Assembly: GCA_948468045.1 (NCBI GenBank) | Contig: CAOKGO010000014.1 | Coordinates: 1-43,715 of the forward strand | Origin: an uncultured Clostridium sp. | GTDB taxonomy: Bacteria; Bacillota; Clostridia; TANB77; CAG-508 | DNA length: 43,715 nt | Direction of reading: 5' to 3' | In this document: piece by piece, positions 10,849 to 20,744 of the stretch | Layout of the letters: every line of letters starts with the position of its first letter | Numbering within the stretch: position 1 is the first letter of the stretch | Made by a program: the position numbers and the translations under genes | Notes under the pieces: model-generated | What the model was told of the DNA's origin: nothing | Database searches by the model: none | What the model saw: the letters and a program-made list of their open reading frames with translations, nothing else

Positions 10849-11226
10849 TTAGTTTCCTCCATTCAGGCATTTCCTGTAAAATGATTTGATATCACTGTTA
10901 TCAATGTCTTCTAAATCCAAGTTTGGGTATCTGTCCACGACGTATTCCATAATTGCGACTTTTTCGACATCTGTTTCTGCTTGGTTATACTCACGATACT
11001 CCTTTGCGAGGAAGTTAGCAGCCGTTTCGGTATAAGTCGTGGAATGTTTGAAAATTTCCCGATTTGCTTCTACAGCAAACCTCTTGTATCCAAAACCAAT
11101 AGCACCGAAGATAACAACCAACAGTACCACAACCAGCACGCCACGGGTAAACAGCTTTCTTCCTATATACCCAGCTTCTTGAAACTCTCTGTCAACGTCT
11201 TGTTTGAATTCTTTGTCCAACCTCAT
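10849..11226 (-). CDS. Single-pass membrane protein, partner of the lipoprotein
   Basis: 125 residues from ATG 11226, eight bases after GGAGG. Charged cytoplasmic N-terminus (MRLDKEFKQDVDREFQEAG), one transmembrane helix (GVLVVVLLVVIFGAIGFGY, about residues 30-48), then an outside helical domain. No family recognised. It carries an in-frame CGG at 11059-11061 (AAT-CGG-GAA in VEANREIF) with no frame change, unlike the long-resident genes here. Codon use is more GC-rich than the surroundings. With the lipoprotein it looks like a recently imported cell-envelope cargo pair. Confidence 0.65.
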   Translation of the reverse strand: MRLDKEFKQDVDREFQEAGYIGRKLFTRGVLVVVLLVVIFGAIGFGYKRFAVEANREIFKHSTTYTETAANFLAKEYREYNQAETDVEKVAIMEYVVDRYPNLDLEDIDNSDIKSFYRKCLNGGN

Positions 11227-11345
11227 TTTTTTGTCCTCCATTTAATTGATTGTTGATAAGTTTACAGTTACAAAAATTTCTAGGTTTTTCTAAACATAGT
11301 TGTCCCTCCTTATTAAATTACCAATGTGCAAAGTATTACTATTTC

Positions 11346-11374
11346 AGTATACCACAAATTATGTTAATTGTAAA
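11346..11374 (-). promoter_or_regulatory. Promoter of the membrane-protein/lipoprotein operon
   Basis: Minus strand TTTACA, 17 bases, TATACT, about 120 bases before the ATG at 11226. Back to back with a plus-strand promoter. Confidence 0.6.
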
Positions 11375-11377
11375 TAC

Positions 11378-11406
11378 TTGACAAATAGTTAAATAGATGA
11401 TATATT
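11378..11406 (+). promoter_or_regulatory. Promoter reading into the hairpin region and relaxase
   Basis: TTGACA, 17 bases, TATATT. The transcript would have a leader of roughly 480 bases before the relaxase ATG at 11892. Confidence 0.6.
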
Positions 11407-11590
11407 ATGTGTACCATTAAAATGGTAACTGAAAAATTTAATAATGGCACACATAATGAGCTACTCGGGAGAAAGCATTAAATTGTTTTCGCAGTCTGGG
11501 TTTAACTCGCTCCGCCATGTCAAAATTGTTGGATTATAAATAAAGAATAGTATATTTATCCGAATGAAATAAAACTGACAGGAGATGTGC
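11407..11590. other. Start of the relaxase leader, no gene seen
   Basis: Transcribed leader with a short inverted repeat (GTACCATT / AATGGTAA at about 11412-11430). No convincing reading frame with an RBS. Confidence 0.35.
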
Positions 11591-11879
11591 AAATAAAATT
11601 AGAGTAAAATATGCTTCTAATTTTATTTGTCATTCTCAGTCGGTTTTTTTGTTATGTATTTGCATAACAAAACCACTGATAAAATTTTTATGCAGGTATG
11701 CAAAAAAATTTTTCAGTGGCAAAAATATATACCTGTTTTGGTATATATTTTTGTGAGCCTCGCAGAGCCCACGACATCTTTGCAAAACGAAGTTTTGAAA
11801 GTGTCATAGTGGGTTACGCACTTTGAAAAAGTTGCGTAACAGATGTGCTCTGTAGCTCCCCTCTTGCGTACCTGCAAGA
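11591..11879. other. Array of seven consecutive hairpins (candidate oriT / single-strand origin)
   Basis: Stems follow one another almost without gaps: 11591-11628 (13 bp), 11642-11674 (GTTATG/CATAAC), 11673-11719 (CCACTGA ... TCAGTGG), 11721-11752 (13 bp, perfect), 11768-11813 (CCCAC ... GTGGG with inner CAAAAC/GTTTTG), 11813-11840 (GTTACGCA/TGCGTAAC) and 11862-11879 (CTTGC/GCAAG). Location directly before a MobV relaxase gene suggests transfer or lagging-strand initiation. No coding sequence with good signals lies here. Confidence 0.55.
11757..11772. repeat. Inverted repeat, left copy (GCCTCGCAGAGCCCAC)
   Basis: Matches in reverse complement, with one extra base, GTGGCTCTGCGAGGC at 15300-15314. 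The pair brackets the relaxase, the small gene and recombinase C. Confidence 0.5.
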
Positions 11880-11891
11880 AAGGTGTAACCA

Positions 11892-13169
11892 ATGGATCAA
11901 CAAAACTATTCTGTGGCAAGAGTAAAGTGCCACACTCGTTCAGATGTAGGAAAATTTGAAAGACATATCGAACGAAAAAATGAAACTTACTCCAATATGA
12001 ATATTATATCAGAACAAACTCAATATAATGTTTGTTACAAAAGATGTGATACCACATATAACGAAAAACTAAAAGAAATGGTTGAGAATAAGCAAATATC
12101 ACTTCGTGGCTTAAAAGAAAATGCTAAAGTATATAATGAAATGGTATTTGATATTAACTCTAATTATTTTGAACAAAACGGTGGTTATGAATTTGCAAAA
12201 GATTTTTATGAGAAAGCATTTCACTTTGCTGAAAAAGAAATGGGACAAGATAATATATTGTCGGCAGTTATGCATGCTGATGAATTAAATGTTGCTCTAA
12301 CAGAAGAATACGGCAAACCTATTTATCATTATCATTTGCATGTTATTGCACTTCCTGTTGTAAAAAAAGAGATTAAATGGTCAAAAAGGTGCAAAGATAA
12401 GTCTTTAGTAGGTACAGTAAAAGAAGTTATCAATCAAGTAAGTCATAGCAAGAAATGGAAATCAGAGCAATTAACTGATAACTTTGGTAATCCTATTTAT
12501 GATGAAAACGGAAAAGCTAAACTGATAAAATCATATAGTTTATTACAAGATAGATTTTATCAGTATATGAGTGATTGTGGCTTTAGAGGCTTTATAAGAG
12601 GTATTAAAGGTAGTACTAGAGAAAGTTTAGATAATTTGGATTTTAGGCTAAAAAAAGAAACAAAAAGACTTGAACGTATAACAAATCAAGTAGAAGAAAA
12701 GCAAGCAAATCTTAATGAGTTTATGAAATATGATAAAAAAATTGATGATGTTTCTTTTTTAGGAAAACAAAAGAAATTTTCAAAGAAGATAGAACTTGAA
12801 GAACAAGACTACACTGATTTAGTCAATTATGCTAAAAAAGGAATTGTTGCAGATAAAGAAATATATGAGCTTAATACTAGAATTGATAATTTACGAAATG
12901 CAGTAGATAAGTGGAAATCTTTATATGATGATATAGTAGAAAAAACAAAAGATTATTTCCATGCTATGAAACTTGCACCACAAAAGGTTTTTGACTTATT
13001 CAAAGGTCTATTTGCTAAAGAAAAACAAGATGAGTTAGAAAGACAACAAATTGAACAAGAAAAAATACAAGCTGAAAGAAAAGCTAAAGAGCAAGCTAGA
13101 CTTGAAAAGCAGAAATTAAAGAACTCTCCAGAATATAAGAAAAGGAGGGCTTATAGAGATGCAAGATAA
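11892..13169 (+). CDS. MobV (Mob/Pre) relaxase, second type
   Basis: 425 residues. The N-terminal motif YSVARVKCHTRSDVGKFERH is the first conserved box of the Mob/Pre family. The metal-binding motif is split by a short insert: SAVMHADELN then YHYHLHVIALPV (H-x-D-E ... H-x-H-x-H), at about residues 130-155. The C-terminal half is coiled coil with a highly charged end. It is a different branch from the relaxase at 8309-9697. Start ATG 11892 with GAAAGG upstream. The CGG strings in this gene are all out of phase. The next gene overlaps its end by 11 bases, so the two are coupled. Confidence 0.85.
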   Translation: MDQQNYSVARVKCHTRSDVGKFERHIERKNETYSNMNIISEQTQYNVCYKRCDTTYNEKLKEMVENKQISLRGLKENAKVYNEMVFDINSNYFEQNGGYEFAKDFYEKAFHFAEKEMGQDNILSAVMHADELNVALTEEYGKPIYHYHLHVIALPVVKKEIKWSKRCKDKSLVGTVKEVINQVSHSKKWKSEQLTDNFGNPIYDENGKAKLIKSYSLLQDRFYQYMSDCGFRGFIRGIKGSTRESLDNLDFRLKKETKRLERITNQVEEKQANLNEFMKYDKKIDDVSFLGKQKKFSKKIELEEQDYTDLVNYAKKGIVADKEIYELNTRIDNLRNAVDKWKSLYDDIVEKTKDYFHAMKLAPQKVFDLFKGLFAKEKQDELERQQIEQEKIQAERKAKEQARLEKQKLKNSPEYKKRRAYRDAR

Positions 13170-13422
13170 TGAAAAAATATATAGAATTGAGCTAACCAAT
13201 GAAGAATATGAATTTATACAAAATCTTAAAAACGAACTATGTGATAAACTTTCTAAGATGACTAAAGAAGAACTTACAGAATATTTAAAAAGTTTTTATC
13301 CAGAACAAGATTTGAACTTTGAAAAAGAAATAAAAGGTACTATTTATAAGGTAAATACCTATTTTAACAAAGATGCAGAACACACAATACTTACTAGATT
13401 TTTTGAAATCTTCAAAAAATAA
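13159..13422 (+). CDS. Small protein coupled to the second MobV relaxase (function unknown)
   Basis: 87 residues, acidic and helical, with IYRIELTNEEYEFIQNLK at the start and a lysine-rich end. No family recognised. The ATG overlaps the relaxase stop by 11 bases and has AAGGAGG nine bases upstream, inside the relaxase gene. It probably serves mobilisation together with the relaxase. Confidence 0.65.
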   Translation: MQDNEKIYRIELTNEEYEFIQNLKNELCDKLSKMTKEELTEYLKSFYPEQDLNFEKEIKGTIYKVNTYFNKDAEHTILTRFFEIFKK

Positions 13423-13433
13423 TAGTTTTAGTA

Positions 13434-13463
13434 TTGCATTTTCAGTTTGAAATATGGTATATT
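13434..13463 (+). promoter_or_regulatory. Promoter of recombinase C
   Basis: TTGCAT, 18 bases, TATATT, about 75 bases ahead of the ATG at 13537. Confidence 0.45.
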
Positions 13464-13533
13464 ATGACTACTACTTAAAAAATAGTAACTATAATTTTAT
13501 ATCGTATTTCAAGCTGTCTAAAGAAAGGAGTAA

Positions 13534-15204
<1,671 letters not shown>

Positions 15205-15229
15205 TTATTAGAATTTAAGCTGTATCTAT

Positions 15230-15270
15230 GGGGAGAATTATTTAGTGTACTTAACTAAATCGTTCTCCCC
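15230..15270 (+). terminator. Terminator after recombinase C
   Basis: Stem GGGGAGAA / TTCTCCCC with a second inner stem ATTTAGT/ACTAAAT. The inner arm includes the 13-bp sequence at 15244-15256 that is inverted relative to 9772-9784. Confidence 0.65.
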
Positions 15271-15271
15271 T

Positions 15272-15402
15272 ATATGTTATGACATACTATCATAACATGG
15301 TGGCTCTGCGAGGCAATAAAATTTATTTTTGACAAATAAATTTTATTCAAATTAACTATCGCCACTTTCATTTTTGTTATCACAAAAACAAAACGTGCCA
15401 CG
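15272..15402. other. Hairpin-rich junction between recombinases C and B
   Basis: Holds a 10-bp stem TATGTTATGA/TCATAACATG (about 15272-15298), the inverted-repeat copy at 15300-15314, a 14-bp stem AATAAAATTTATTT/AAATAAATTTTATT (15315-15347), and outer arms CAAATTAAC/GTTAATTTG that reach into the end of recombinase B. No gene. Confidence 0.5.
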
Positions 15403-17332
<1,930 letters not shown>

Positions 17333-17350
17333 TTTTCATAACCTCCTAAC

Positions 17351-17395
17351 AAAAAAGAGACATCAAAGTACACACGAGTACTACTGACATCTCTT
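17351..17395 (-). terminator. Leader terminator before recombinase B
   Basis: Minus-strand stem AAGAGATGTCAGTAGTAC / GTACTTTGATGTCTCTT followed by a T run, ending a few bases before the GGAGG of recombinase B. A second hairpin (ACCTCACCACACTA / TAG..GTGTGGTA-type arms) lies upstream at about 17425-17475. Confidence 0.65.
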
Positions 17396-17612
17396 AAATA
17401 CATTTATCATAAACTAAAATATAAGAACCTCACCACACTACACAATCAAAGCTTGTGAGTGTGGTACCGAGAACCTTTTTACTTTCGTAATAATAATGCA
17501 ATATAATATAATTTTTCAAAGTACTCATAACCACATAGCTTTTAACGGACAGCTATGTGTAATCAATTGCCTATATTATATCACGATTTTAAGAAATGTC
17601 AAATATTTACAA
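17396..17612. other. Long leader of recombinase B
   Basis: Non-coding. It contains a hairpin at about 17425-17475 (CACACT ... AGTGTG) and another at 17532-17560 (ACATAGCT ... AGCTATGT). A T-rich and A-rich linker lies between. It looks like a structured mRNA leader. Confidence 0.4.
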
Positions 17613-17882
17613 TTATATGTTTTTCAAATATTCTTCTAACTCTGATAATTTAATCTTTTTAGTTAAGTTAGAAATATACACATCATTAGAGTAATTAAAA
17701 ACTAAAAAAGTAATATTCTTAATAATCACTCTATGTGGCTCAATATATGTAAGATTAGTTCTCTCTAATTTTCTAATACTACCATTGATAAAGGTAGGAG
17801 TAACTTTTGAAAACTCACATACAAATTCAAGTCTTTGTTTTAGACATTCCTCAAATTCTAGTTCTTGCTTAATTATCTTCAT
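17613..17882 (-). CDS. Small conserved protein paired with recombinase B (function unknown)
   Basis: About 89 residues from MKIIKQELEFEE. The core [16 protein letters not shown] is shared with the gene at 6841-7125, and both have a short helical end (LSELEEYLKNI here). No known domain. It is upstream of recombinase B on the same strand, separated by the structured leader, and downstream of a terminator hairpin shared with tRNA-Leu. The repeated pairing with serine recombinases of the same type suggests a joint role. Confidence 0.65.
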   Translation of the reverse strand: MKIIKQELEFEECLKQRLEFVCEFSKVTPTFINGSIRKLERTNLTYIEPHRVIIKNITFLVFNYSNDVYISNLTKKIKLSELEEYLKNI

Positions 17883-17932
17883 TTTTCGAACCATCCTTTC
17901 TTGGATGATTTTAATATTGTTATAAGCAACAA

Positions 17933-17968
17933 AAAAATCAACCAGATTTTATTTTCTGATTGATTTTT
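17933..17968 (-). terminator. Terminator between tRNA-Leu and the island
   Basis: Stem AAAAATCAACCAGA / TCTGATTGATTTTT with one mismatch, T-rich on both sides. It ends the tRNA transcript and marks the island's right edge. Confidence 0.6.
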
Positions 17969-18008
17969 GTATCAATTCTGTTCAATTTAGTTCGAACAGA
18001 TACGTCGT

Positions 18009-18096
18009 TGGTGCAGATGGCCGGAATCGAACCGGCACGGTTTATTCAACCGCAGGATTTTAAGTCCTGTGCGTCTACCAGTTCCGCCACATCTGC
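18009..18096 (-). tRNA. tRNA-Leu (anticodon UAA)
   Basis: 88 bases including an encoded CCA. Acceptor GCAGATG pairs with CATCTGC; the anticodon arm CAGGACTTAAAATCCTG gives anticodon TAA; there is a long variable arm as expected for leucine, and the T arm is CCGGTTCGATTCCGG. It reads UUA/UUG, the main leucine codons in such AT-rich genomes. Confidence 0.95.
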
Positions 18097-18132
18097 ATAA
18101 ATATAAAACTGGTATCTTCAACAACAATTGAT

Positions 18133-18161
18133 ATTATAATATGTTGTTATTTTTTTGTCAA
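18133..18161 (-). promoter_or_regulatory. tRNA-Leu promoter
   Basis: Minus strand TTGACA, 17 bases, TATAAT: a full consensus promoter about 37 bases ahead of the tRNA. Confidence 0.85.
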
Positions 18162-18405
18162 TACATTTTATACAATTTTTTTAATTAGTTTTTTACAATA
18201 AAAAAAATAAGTTAAAAAAATACAGTCCCAATTAGCTAATTTAGAGCTTTTTAGTATATAAAATAAGTTCTTTAAAGTTCTATAATAATTAATACAATTA
18301 TACAAAGAAATTCTACACATAAACAAATACATAGCATAAAAATAGTCTAAAAAAGTAGTCAAAATATTAATCATACTACTTTTTTATTCTATATAAAAAA
18401 TCTCT
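18162..18405. other. AT-rich gap without a gene
   Basis: No frame with an RBS and protein-like composition. Only low-complexity A/T runs are seen between the tRNA promoter and the repeat copy at 18406. Confidence 0.4.
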
Positions 18406-18530
18406 GATTTTCTTATAGCATAGACATATTCCACACAAATTTGCTTTAGCAAATTTGGCAGGAAAACAAAGACAGAGCATGTAAGATAATCTAACAATTT
18501 TACAAAATTTTAATCATGCTCCTTTTGTTC
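18406..18530. repeat. Two-hairpin dispersed repeat, copy A
   Basis: Core CAAATTTGCTTTAGCAAATTT hairpin at about 18437-18457, then GGCAGG, then a long-range stem AGCATG/CATGCT (about 18477-18520) and CCTTTTGTTCCTAATCA. Copies B (30330-30600) and C (42360-42490) share this order. It runs up to the carD stop codon. Confidence 0.65.
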
Positions 18531-19094
18531 CTAATCATTTGTTCCTGTTCCATCAAAAGGTATAAATTTGTTTACTACACTTTCTGGTTGTACCTCTTCT
18601 GCTCTAAACATCATAAATGATGTGTTAATTTTATTTTCTACTAATTGTTCTACTTCCTCTTGTGATGAGTGTTCTGCTAATACTAATTCACTTACTAGAA
18701 TTTGTTTAGCATTGTTTAACATTTTCTTTTCCCCTGTTGATAAACCTTTTTCTTTTTGTTTGAAACTTAAGTTTCTTACTACATCTGCTACTTCATATAT
18801 ATCTCCACTTTTCATTTTGTCCATATTATCTCTATAACGTTTATTCCAGTTTTTGTCCATTTGTGTTTCGTCTTTTTCTAATATTCCAATTACTTTTTCT
18901 GCTGAACTTTTATCTATAATATTTCTTACACCTACTGTTTCTGCCTTTGCAGTTGGTATCATAACTTTTACTTCTCCTGGCATTTTCAATATGTAATAAG
19001 ATTGTTTTTCTCCTAAAATATCTTTTTCTTCGATTGAATCAATTACCCCTGCTCCATGCATTGGGTATACAATTTTGTCTCCTACATTGAACAT
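18531..19094 (-). CDS. carD: CarD/CdnL-family transcription regulator
   Basis: 187 residues from ATG 19094 (GGAG nine bases upstream). The N-terminal RNA-polymerase-interaction domain is clear: MFNVGDKIVYPMHGAGVIDSIE, then YYILKMPGEVKVMIP. The C-terminal helical DNA-binding domain has WNKRYRDNMDKMKSGD and VVRNLSFKQKEKGLSTGEKKML, which is highly conserved in the family. CarD binds the RNA polymerase beta subunit and stabilises open promoter complexes. It has its own consensus promoter (19199-19227) and a leader hairpin. The last about 40 residues are longer than the usual domain end. Confidence 0.92.
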   Translation of the reverse strand: MFNVGDKIVYPMHGAGVIDSIEEKDILGEKQSYYILKMPGEVKVMIPTAKAETVGVRNIIDKSSAEKVIGILEKDETQMDKNWNKRYRDNMDKMKSGDIYEVADVVRNLSFKQKEKGLSTGEKKMLNNAKQILVSELVLAEHSSQEEVEQLVENKINTSFMMFRAEEVQPESVVNKFIPFDGTGTND

Positions 19095-19198
19095 GTAAGC
19101 CAACTCCTTTCAGCACTTTTTCTATTGGTAGAAAGACAATAAAGCTATGTAAATAGCTATTACATTTAATAACTTTATTGGATTTTTTAACCATTTCT

Positions 19199-19227
19199 AT
19201 TATACAACAAAAAATGGTAAAAGTCAA
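19199..19227 (-). promoter_or_regulatory. carD promoter
   Basis: Minus strand TTGACT, 17 bases, TATAAT. The -35 box sits in the loop of the terminator-like hairpin 19213-19240, so an upstream terminator and this promoter share sequence. A hairpin follows in the leader at about 19139-19178. Confidence 0.7.
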
Positions 19228-19248
19228 AGCCTTTACCATTGTTTTTTT
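19213..19248. terminator. Bidirectional terminator between carD and dut
   Basis: AATGGTAAA / TTTACCATT stem with T runs on both sides (seven T on plus, six on minus). Confidence 0.65.
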
Positions 19249-19332
19249 ATGTATATTGTAGTTCAACCCCTGTGTTTTCTAAGAGAAAAATTTTTTTTAT
19301 TTTTTTGTCTTTTCTCCTTTATGTCTACTTTT

Positions 19333-19794
19333 TTATTTGCTTGTAGAACCAAATCCACCTATTCTTTCTCCTTGTGATTTATCATTATCAGTTATTAAAT
19401 ATTTTTGGAATATAGCCTGCCCAATTGCTTCCCCTTTTTTTATTGTTATATCTTCATCCTTAATATTATAAAATGCGAACATAATATGACCATCATTATC
19501 TATATTTCCATAATAGTCTTTATCAATAACCCCCACACTGTTTGCTACAATTAATCCTTTTTTCTTTGGATTAGAGCTTCTATTATATAATAGTAAAACT
19601 TCGTCATCTTGCATATATGCTTTTATACCTGTTTTTACTAATGTTGGATTATTTCCTTTTTTAAAACTTGGTATAACTACATCTTCTGCCGCTTCTACAT
19701 CATATCCTGCTGAATATTTTGTTTTTCTAACTGGCAAATTTATTTGTTTGTCTTCAAATCCTTTTGCAATTTCAAATCCTCTTAATTTTTCCAT
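19333..19794 (-). CDS. dut: dUTP diphosphatase (trimeric dUTPase)
   Basis: 153 residues. Motifs in order: YSAGYDV (motif 1, catalytic-site Asp region), YNRSSNPKKKGL (motif 2), NSVGVIDKDYYGNI (motif 3, with the Tyr and Asp of the uracil pocket), GEAIGQAIF (motif 4) and RIGGFGST (motif 5, the C-terminal arm that closes over the phosphates). It hydrolyses dUTP to dUMP and pyrophosphate, keeping uracil out of DNA. AAGGAAT-type RBS before the ATG. The gene stands alone, with a terminator downstream. A longer spacing in the middle (NIDNDGHIM) resembles the subgroup found in clostridia. Confidence 0.9.
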   Translation of the reverse strand: MEKLRGFEIAKGFEDKQINLPVRKTKYSAGYDVEAAEDVVIPSFKKGNNPTLVKTGIKAYMQDDEVLLLYNRSSNPKKKGLIVANSVGVIDKDYYGNIDNDGHIMFAFYNIKDEDITIKKGEAIGQAIFQKYLITDNDKSQGERIGGFGSTSK

Positions 19795-20109
19795 TTCAAA
19801 TTCATTCCTTTCTTACTTTGCTATAAGGAACATATAGTTATAAAAAAATATTTCTTAAAACTATATTTTCTCCTTAATTCTTCCTTATTTTTTCATAAAA
19901 TAATACTATTGTCAATATAATTTCACTTCAAGTTTCGTTTTATAACCAAAAACTAGATTTTATAGTTAAAACAAAAATTGCATGTTTTGCATAATTAAAA
20001 TTTTATAACATCTTAGATAACTTTCCATGTTCCATCTTTGTTTACTTGCAAAATTTACAAAACATTTTTTAAGCTAAATACTTTATAACATATGTTTTCG
20101 TAGGACTTC
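19795..20109. other. Gene-free AT-rich gap upstream of dut
   Basis: No coding frame. On the minus strand a TTGACA at about 19913-19918 could be the -35 of dut, but no good -10 follows at 17 bases. Small symmetric stretches (AACTATA/TATAGTT) are present without a clear terminator. Confidence 0.4.
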
Positions 20110-20544
20110 CTAAAATCTAATAAAATCTTTTACAAATTTATCTTTTATATCTGGTGGTAATAGCAAAATTTTCTCAATTTCTTCTTTCTTTACAATCTCT
20201 GGAATATACTTTCCACTATCTACATATTTAGGGTCATTTGAAAACTCTGGTCCAGTTCCTGTTCCAAATTCTCCATCTACATATTCACACAAATAAAAAA
20301 TTTCATACTCCTTCTTTCTTTCTGAATAACACTCATATAGTTTTTTTACTATTTTAACATGAATCCCAAATTCTTCTTCAATTTCTCTTATAGTTCCCTC
20401 TTCTGGTGTTTCTCCTATTTCTAATCCACCACCTGGGAAAGTATAATATTCTTGAAAATCTTTGTTTTTCTTTACATCTAACCTATGCATCAATGCAAAA
20501 CCATCTTCCATAGGAATAATTCCAGCTACTCTAGTTCTTTCCAT
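20110..20544 (-). CDS. NUDIX hydrolase
   Basis: 144 residues. The Nudix box GGGLEIGETPEEGTIREIEE-E-F-G matches GX5EX7REUXEEXGU exactly, at about residues 38-60, and provides the Mg-binding glutamates. The N-terminal strand VAGIIPMEDGFALMHR and an aromatic-acidic tail are typical of MutT/ADP-ribose pyrophosphatase-like members. The substrate (oxidised nucleotide, nucleotide sugar or other) cannot be told. RBS GAGGTAAAGAGG-like ahead of the ATG. A long palindromic repeat lies immediately upstream. Confidence 0.85.
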   Translation of the reverse strand: MERTRVAGIIPMEDGFALMHRLDVKKNKDFQEYYTFPGGGLEIGETPEEGTIREIEEEFGIHVKIVKKLYECYSERKKEYEIFYLCEYVDGEFGTGTGPEFSNDPKYVDSGKYIPEIVKKEEIEKILLLPPDIKDKFVKDFIRF

Positions 20545-20562
20545 TCCTCTTTACCTCCTCTT

Positions 20563-20646
20563 GAGACAGTAGGGACAGGTCTTAAATGTCTCATAAATAT
20601 TATTTGTATATGCAATGAGACATTTAAGACCTGTCCCTACTGTCTC
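20563..20646. repeat. Perfect 32-bp inverted repeat of the GGGACAGG type
   Basis: Arms 20563-20594 and 20615-20646 are exact reverse complements with a 20-base loop; each contains TAGGGACAGGTCT. A half-size relative (CTGTCCCTACTGTCTC) lies at 30605-30634. MITE/REP-like. Confidence 0.75.
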
Positions 20647-20682
20647 ATTTTAACATAAGTTTATATTTTTTTCCATATTTTT

Positions 20683-20711
20683 GTTTTAATATTTAAAATT
20701 AGTGGTATAAT
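20683..20711 (+). promoter_or_regulatory. mgtA promoter
   Basis: GTTTTA, 17 bases, TATAAT with an extended -10 (TGG before TATAAT). The start of transcription would be only about 30 bases before the TTG start, so there is no room for a magnesium riboswitch. Confidence 0.6.
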
Positions 20712-20744
20712 CTTTATGATACAAAAGAATGGAGATGATTAATA

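Noticed and set aside
11627..11919. Short frames in the hairpin array before the second MobV relaxase
   Set aside because: They run through inverted repeats on both strands and lack ribosome sites, so the structure explains them better.
18168..18374. 68-codon minus-strand frame next to tRNA-Leu
   Set aside because: Low-complexity, no ribosome site, overlaps the tRNA promoter surroundings; likely chance in AT-rich DNA.
20712..20744. Magnesium riboswitch before mgtA
   Set aside because: The leader is about 30 bases long, too short for an M-box or ykkC-like fold.
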